Origin: Bacteroidaceae bacterium
GTDB taxonomy: Bacteria; Bacteroidota; Bacteroidia; Bacteroidales; Muribaculaceae
DNA: 64,000 nucleotides
Direction of reading: 5' to 3'
Assembly: GCA_021768245.1 (NCBI GenBank)
Contig: JAETNO010000012.1
Coordinates: 15,194-79,193 of the forward strand
Shown here piece after piece: positions 60,046 to 64,000 of the stretch (positions are counted from its first letter, which is position 1; each line of letters begins with the position of its first letter). The notes below the pieces were generated by a model. That model ran no database searches and had not been told where the DNA came from. It worked only from the letters and a program-made list of their open reading frames with translations. The position numbers and the translations under genes are program-made.

Positions 60046-62079
60046 ATGAGTTACAGCCCACATATCTCTTTCCGAATCCTACTTTTGACTTTTTTTGCCT
60101 TCTGCATACCCTCAACGGGCACTTCCAAGCCCGTCATGTGGTTACAGAATAGCGCGCATGATGCCGATTCCAGGATATCCACCGTTCCCGCCAATCTCAG
60201 CTCCCCTACCATAAACATAGCCATCAATGAGCTCAGGAATAACTGGAAGGGAAAGGACGTCTGCCTCATAAAAGACACGAGGTCTGATGCGTCTACAGAA
60301 GACTCCTATAGCATAGAAGCGAAAGGGAAAAACGGAATCCGAATCACTTCTCCGTCCGACATAGGGCTGCTCTATGGCGTCTATGACCTGTTGAGAAACC
60401 CGGATGTGAGCGAAACGCGGAGCGAGTCTCCTCTCTACAGCCTGCGTCTGCTGAACCACTGGGACAACCTCGACGGGACTGTCGAGCGCGGATATGCCGG
60501 CCATTCTCTCTGGAAATGGGAGCAACTTCCCGACAGCATAAGCCCGTGCTATGAGGAATATGCACGCGCAAATGCCTCCATAGGCATCAACGGCACCGTC
60601 CTCAACAATGTCAACGCCTCACCCCGAATCCTTTCCGACACATATCTGCGAAAAGTCAAAATCCTGGCCGACATATTCCGCCCCTATGGAATCAAAGTCT
60701 ACCTTTCGGTCAACTTCGCCTCGCCTATGGCTCTCGACTCCCTGCCTACTGCCGACCCGCTTAACGAAGATGTGCAGCTCTGGTGGAAAAAGAAAGCCGA
60801 CGAAATCTATTCACTGATTCCCGACTTCGGAGGCTTCCTCGTGAAAGCCAATTCCGAAGGACAGCCGGGGCCGATGGATTTCGGGCGCACCCATGCCGAC
60901 GGGGCCAACATGCTTGCCCGCGCCCTCAAGCCTCACGGTGGGATAGTGATGTGGAGAGCATTCGTCTACTCTCCTATTGATGCCGACCGTGCAAAGCAAG
61001 CCTACATGGAGTTCCGTCCTCTTGACGGGAAATTTGACTCAAACGTTATAATCCAGATTAAAAACGGGCCTATCGACTTCCAGCCGCGCGAACCCTATTC
61101 CCCCCTCTTCGGAGCCATGCCATCCACAAGAGAGATGGTTGAATTTCAGGTGACACAGGAATATCTCGGACACTCCAATCATCTCGTGTTCCTTGCCCCG
61201 ATGTGGAAAGAGTTTTTCCGCGACGTCAATCCCGAAAGCCTCCGGGCCATTGCCGGGGTTGCGAATATCGGAGACTCCGAAAACTGGACCGCCCATCCTT
61301 TCGCCGAAGCCAACTGGTATGCCTTCGGGCGCCTGGCATGGAATCCACGACTCACTTCCGGCGAAATCGCTGACGAATGGCTGCGCCGGGCCCTTATTGA
61401 CCCGGAGAAGACCCCCTCCTCGACAATCGGGCTGCTGAAAGAAGTCATGACCGGAAGCCGCGAAGCTGCGGTTGACTACATGATGCCCCTCGGACTGCAC
61501 CATATCTTTGCTTTCGGACATCACTACGGCCCGGAGCCATGGTGCGACGTCCCCGGCGCAAGGGCCGACTGGCTACCTAAATACTATCATCAGGCCGACA
61601 CCATAGGGCTTGGCTTCGACCGCTCGCCATCAGGCTCCGATGCGGTTGAGCAATATCCCGATTCGCTCCGCCGCCTCTATGGCAATATCGCAAGCTGTCC
61701 GGAAGAATATCTGCTATGGTTCCACCACGTTCCGTGGACCCGGAAAATGAAATCGGGACGCACCCTTTGGGAAGAACTCTGCGCGGCTTATCAGCGCGGC
61801 TGTGACTCGGCGGACAGCTATGTCGCCACATGGGAAACATGCATGCCATATGTGAAGCCTGAAATTTATGCCGACGTGCTCTCGCGCCTGCAGACCCAGG
61901 CCAAGGACTCCCGATGGTGGCGCGATGCATGCCTGCTTTATTTCGCACGCTACTCCCGCCTGCCCATCCCCCCATCAGTCGGCCCAATCACCCACTCCCT
62001 CCCCGACCTCATGAAGGTTGACCTCGGAATCTCCAACTACGAATCCCCCTCCCCCAGGCTCCTCGACAATGTCAGGTAA
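60046..62079 (+). CDS. GH67 alpha-glucuronidase
   Basis: Removes (4-O-methyl)-glucuronic acid from the non-reducing end of xylo-oligosaccharides. The start MSYSPHISFRILLLTFFAF (60046) gives 677 residues with a signal peptide ending TGTSK or nearby. RLLNHWDNLDGTVERGYAG is a family signature (LLNHWDNLDGT). Catalytic residues align with Cellvibrio GlcA67A (Glu292, Asp365, Glu393) with identical spacing: Glu271 in KANSEGQPGP, Asp344 in GPIDFQPRE and Glu372 in TQEYLGHS. It completes the glucuronoxylan enzyme set, although a minus-strand gene separates it from the main operon. Confidence 0.95.
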   Translation: MSYSPHISFRILLLTFFAFCIPSTGTSKPVMWLQNSAHDADSRISTVPANLSSPTINIAINELRNNWKGKDVCLIKDTRSDASTEDSYSIEAKGKNGIRITSPSDIGLLYGVYDLLRNPDVSETRSESPLYSLRLLNHWDNLDGTVERGYAGHSLWKWEQLPDSISPCYEEYARANASIGINGTVLNNVNASPRILSDTYLRKVKILADIFRPYGIKVYLSVNFASPMALDSLPTADPLNEDVQLWWKKKADEIYSLIPDFGGFLVKANSEGQPGPMDFGRTHADGANMLARALKPHGGIVMWRAFVYSPIDADRAKQAYMEFRPLDGKFDSNVIIQIKNGPIDFQPREPYSPLFGAMPSTREMVEFQVTQEYLGHSNHLVFLAPMWKEFFRDVNPESLRAIAGVANIGDSENWTAHPFAEANWYAFGRLAWNPRLTSGEIADEWLRRALIDPEKTPSSTIGLLKEVMTGSREAAVDYMMPLGLHHIFAFGHHYGPEPWCDVPGARADWLPKYYHQADTIGLGFDRSPSGSDAVEQYPDSLRRLYGNIASCPEEYLLWFHHVPWTRKMKSGRTLWEELCAAYQRGCDSADSYVATWETCMPYVKPEIYADVLSRLQTQAKDSRWWRDACLLYFARYSRLPIPPSVGPITHSLPDLMKVDLGISNYESPSPRLLDNVR

Positions 62080-62115
62080 TGGTATAAAATGCAACATATC
62101 GGCTAAAAAAGTATC

Positions 62116-62145
62116 ATTGCAAGCGTCGGATTTTACATAAATTTG
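62116..62145 (+). promoter_or_regulatory. Promoter of the disrupted secreted protein gene
   Basis: ATTG (62116-62119), 18-nt spacer and TAAATTTG (62138-62145), about 100 nt before the ATG at 62247. Confidence 0.6.
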
Positions 62146-62246
62146 CAATCAAGGTGTCAACGTGGATATTTGTCCCCTAAAACTAAACTTCTCACAAAAA
62201 CCAACAAACCATATTAAATAATTTAACCTAAAATTTATCTACGCTT

Positions 62247-63208
62247 ATGATTAAACAATTACTTTCATTAGCAGCAGTGGCCACTATGGCATTCTCAGCA
62301 AACGCTGAAACCAAGACAACGGTGCTTTGGGAGAACGCAGAACCCGTGACCATCGAATGGGGAAAAGAGAACTGCAAAATTTCCGCAGCGGTATGCGAGG
62401 AATTTAAAGCAGGCGATATCCTTGGAGTTACAGTCACAGAAACTACTGATGCCGACAAATATCCCAATTCATCATCTGTGGTTCTACGGAAGACTGGGAA
62501 TGGATTGAAATTTCAGGCAGCATAGGCTTATGGGACGACAAGACTTTCCCCGTAGTAAAAGACTATGAAATTACAGCTGAATTTATAGAAAAAGCAAAAG
62601 TACACGGTATATTCATCAAAGGTACTGCAGTAAAAATTTCAAAAGTTACTCTTACTACTGAAGTAGGCCCTCAAGTTCCGGTCACAGAGAAACAACTCAG
62701 TATTGACGGTGCAAATCTCCTTCTGAACCAGTTTGTCGATCTTGCCGACGACACTGAAATCGTAGTAACCCTTTCAATTTCGAATAAAGACAGTAACGTT
62801 GCCGCAGGCTGGGATGTCGGTTCAATCCATCCCATAAGCAATTACAATAAATCACTCTATGACTTTAAAGCCAAGGCTGTATCTGAGGAAGGTGCCGACA
62901 ATACCTATAAATTTACAGCCGGTCAGTTTAAAGCATGGGCCAAGGAAGGCGCAGAGGAAGGTAAAGAATATTATACCGATGAGTGGGGACAGCAGGGACT
63001 CACATTCAATACCTATAACGGTGCAAGCATAAAGAGCATTGTTGCCAAAATCAAGGATGGGACAACCGGTATCGAAGATATCACCATTGAGGACGCAAAC
63101 GCTCCTGTTGAATACTTCAACCTCCAGGGCATCCGCGTCAACAATCCCGAAAACGGCATCTTCATCCGCCGTCAGGGCAAGAACGTGACCAAAGTCATTG
63201 TAAAATAA
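62247..63208 (+). pseudogene. Secreted protein with YFNLQG...RRQG tail, frameshifted
   Basis: From the ATG at 62247 a signal peptide (MIKQLLSLAAVATMAFSANA) and about 70 more residues are read before a stop at 62523-62525. The reading then continues without interruption in the frame two bases over, from about 62465 to the TAA at 63206-63208 (about 246 codons, no stop). One base appears to be lost near CCCAATTCATC (62464-62474). The restored protein has about 320 residues and ends APVEYFNLQGIRV...RRQGKNVTKVIVK, almost the same tail as the gene at 41956. Its function is unknown. Promoter and terminator are intact, so decay is recent or the shift is an assembly error. Confidence 0.82.
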
Positions 63209-63230
63209 GAATATCATCCAAAACAACAAC

Positions 63231-63265
63231 CGCCCCGCGCCATACAGTGACGCGGGGCGATTTTT
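63231..63265 (+). terminator. Intrinsic terminator of the disrupted secreted protein gene
   Basis: CGCCCCGCG (63231-63239) pairs with CGCGGGGCG (63251-63259), 11-nt loop, followed by ATTTTTAAT. Confidence 0.93.
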
Positions 63266-63288
63266 AATCTCCTCCACAAGACAATGCT

Positions 63289-63320
63289 CTTGAATAAGCA
63301 AAAAACTTATATTACCTTTG
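63289..63320 (+). promoter_or_regulatory. Promoter of the toxin-antitoxin pair
   Basis: CTTG (63289-63292), 20-nt spacer and TACCTTTG (63313-63320), 32 nt before the antitoxin ATG at 63353. Confidence 0.65.
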
Positions 63321-63352
63321 CAATGTTTTACTCTTAATAAATAATCTCTGAC

Positions 63353-63577
63353 ATGACACAACTAATCGTATCATTAGAAGACGCCTCTATGCTGAGCGAA
63401 ATCAAAAAAGCAATCTGCCTGCTTAAAGGCGTTGCTTCGGTTAAAGTGTCAAAAAGACATGACATACCAAACGCAACAACTATCAAGGCAATTGATGAGT
63501 TAGAAAATGGCCAATCCATTGTTTGCTCCGACTTTAATGACTATCTAAAGCTTGTAAGCCGTGAACTACCGGATTGA
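63353..63577 (+). CDS. Antitoxin of a YafQ/RelE-type toxin-antitoxin pair
   Basis: 74-residue protein with an N-terminal helical part (LEDASMLSEIKKAICLLKG) and a C-terminal acidic segment that would wrap the toxin. It is called an antitoxin mainly because a YafQ-like toxin overlaps its 3' end by 17 nt. The family resembles small Bacteroidetes antitoxins that lack a clear DNA-binding domain. The frame is intact. Confidence 0.75.
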   Translation: MTQLIVSLEDASMLSEIKKAICLLKGVASVKVSKRHDIPNATTIKAIDELENGQSIVCSDFNDYLKLVSRELPD

Positions 63578-63835
63578 AGTTACAAATCAATATCTCAAAG
63601 ACCTTAAACTTGCCCGTAAAAGAAATCTTGACGAATCAAAACTCAATGCTGTAATCTCTGCTCTTTCGTCAGGGCTGGAATTACCCGCAAGAAATAAAGA
63701 CCACAGCCTTATAAACAACTATAAAGGCTGTCGTGAATGTCATATCTCCCAGATTGGCTATTGATATATCGTCGTGACGATACTGTAAAGCTTATTTCCC
63801 TCATCCGTACAGGCACCCATTCCGATTTATTTTAG
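63561..63835 (+). pseudogene. YafQ-family mRNA interferase toxin, frameshifted near its C-terminus
   Basis: GTG start at 63561 overlapping the antitoxin. The frame reads MNYRIEVTNQYLKDLKLARK and continues to NNYKGCRECHIS, then leaves the family sequence and stops at 63762-63764. Adding one C in the run at 63748-63750 restores PDWLLIYRRDDTVKLISLIR and THSDLF up to the TAG at 63833-63835, giving the full-length family C-terminus of about 91 residues. The catalytic His and aromatic residues of YafQ lie in that lost part (DWLLIY, THSDLF), so the toxin as read should be inactive. Real decay or a sequencing error in a C run are both possible. Confidence 0.8.
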
Positions 63836-63947
63836 CTACATAACAGTCACGCACCACACTTTCCACATAAATCAACATTATTAATGTGGTATAATTGCCA
63901 AAAATGGTTGGTGAAACTGCTGTAATTTGTTAATTAGCAAACAGATG

Positions 63948-63985
63948 TAGTAACTTTGATGAAATCGGTTTCATCAAAGTTACTA
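63948..63985 (+). promoter_or_regulatory. Promoter overlapped by a perfect 17-bp inverted repeat
   Basis: TAGTAACTTTGATGAAA (63948-63964) and its exact reverse complement (63969-63985) are separated by 4 bases. The left arm contains the -7 box TAACTTTG (63951-63958), and the mirror image places one on the minus strand as well. The ATG at 63990 probably begins the next gene, cut by the window edge. The structure looks like an operator for a dimeric regulator; that is inference. Confidence 0.7.
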
Positions 63986-64000
63986 TTTTATGACAATAAG

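Overview
The window looks like a Bacteroidales chromosome, most plausibly of a gut Muribaculaceae-like species. This rests on several things seen in the sequence: Bacteroidetes-type promoters (TTTG, about 20 nt, TAnnTTTG), a complex I locus of the 11-subunit kind with fused NuoC-NuoD, a long secreted AtpB with a short AtpC, a BioG-BioC fusion, SusC/SusD pairs, and secreted proteins ending in a shared YFNLQG...RRQG tail. The genus is inference.

Region 1 (1-14056, minus strand) is a respiratory supercluster. Read in transcription order it is nuoA-nuoB-nuoCD-nuoH, then the whole F-type ATP synthase operon (atpD-C-B-E-F-H-A-G), then nuoI-nuoJ-nuoK-nuoL, which runs off the left edge. The ATP synthase genes therefore sit inside the complex I operon, with no terminator or promoter visible at either junction. 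The 305-base gap before nuoA holds a probable nuo promoter and the terminator of the next gene.

Region 2 (14362-21656) has a small outer membrane barrel gene, a biotin operon (bioA-bioF-bioGC-bioD), a DEDDy 3'-5' exonuclease, a small membrane protein and a formate/nitrite-type transporter. Region 3 (21672-27035, minus) holds a lipoprotein of unknown role and a two-gene unit of a SusB-like GH97 glucosidase and a C10 cysteine peptidase with a type IX-like tail.

Region 4 (27196-40367) is mostly housekeeping: ruvX, def, ettA, a TGS-uridine kinase protein, a disrupted LruC-type surface lipoprotein, a C11 (clostripain-like) lipoprotein peptidase, an MscS channel, recJ and recQ. A palindromic extragenic repeat family occurs three times here: before ettA, after ettA (41-bp perfect arms around a nested hairpin) and before recQ. 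The lipoprotein gene has a nine-G run inside its predicted promoter spacer, a candidate phase-variation switch.

Region 5 (40401-43242) holds an AT-rich AAA ATPase/DUF4143 gene behind four 33-bp direct repeats, and a secreted protein with the shared C-terminal tail. The 479-base gap 43243-43721 contains the promoters of that gene and of the following locus.

Region 6 (43543-62079) is a xylan utilisation locus: SusC, SusD, a surface glycan-binding lipoprotein, a GH10 xylanase split by two carbohydrate-binding modules, a GH35-like/DUF5597 enzyme, a SASA-type esterase, a GPH symporter, a second GH10, a GH43 and a GH67 alpha-glucuronidase. Together these would bind and cut glucuronoxylan at the surface, import oligosaccharides, remove acetyl and methylglucuronic acid branches and release xylose. 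No regulator gene for the locus lies in the window.

Region 7 (62116-64000) contains a frameshifted secreted protein gene, a YafQ-type toxin-antitoxin pair whose toxin is frameshifted, and, at the right edge, a 17-bp inverted repeat covering a promoter. Three genes in the window carry one single disruption each (an in-frame TGA and two one-base losses), which may be real decay or assembly error. No tRNA, rRNA, CRISPR array or insertion sequence was seen.
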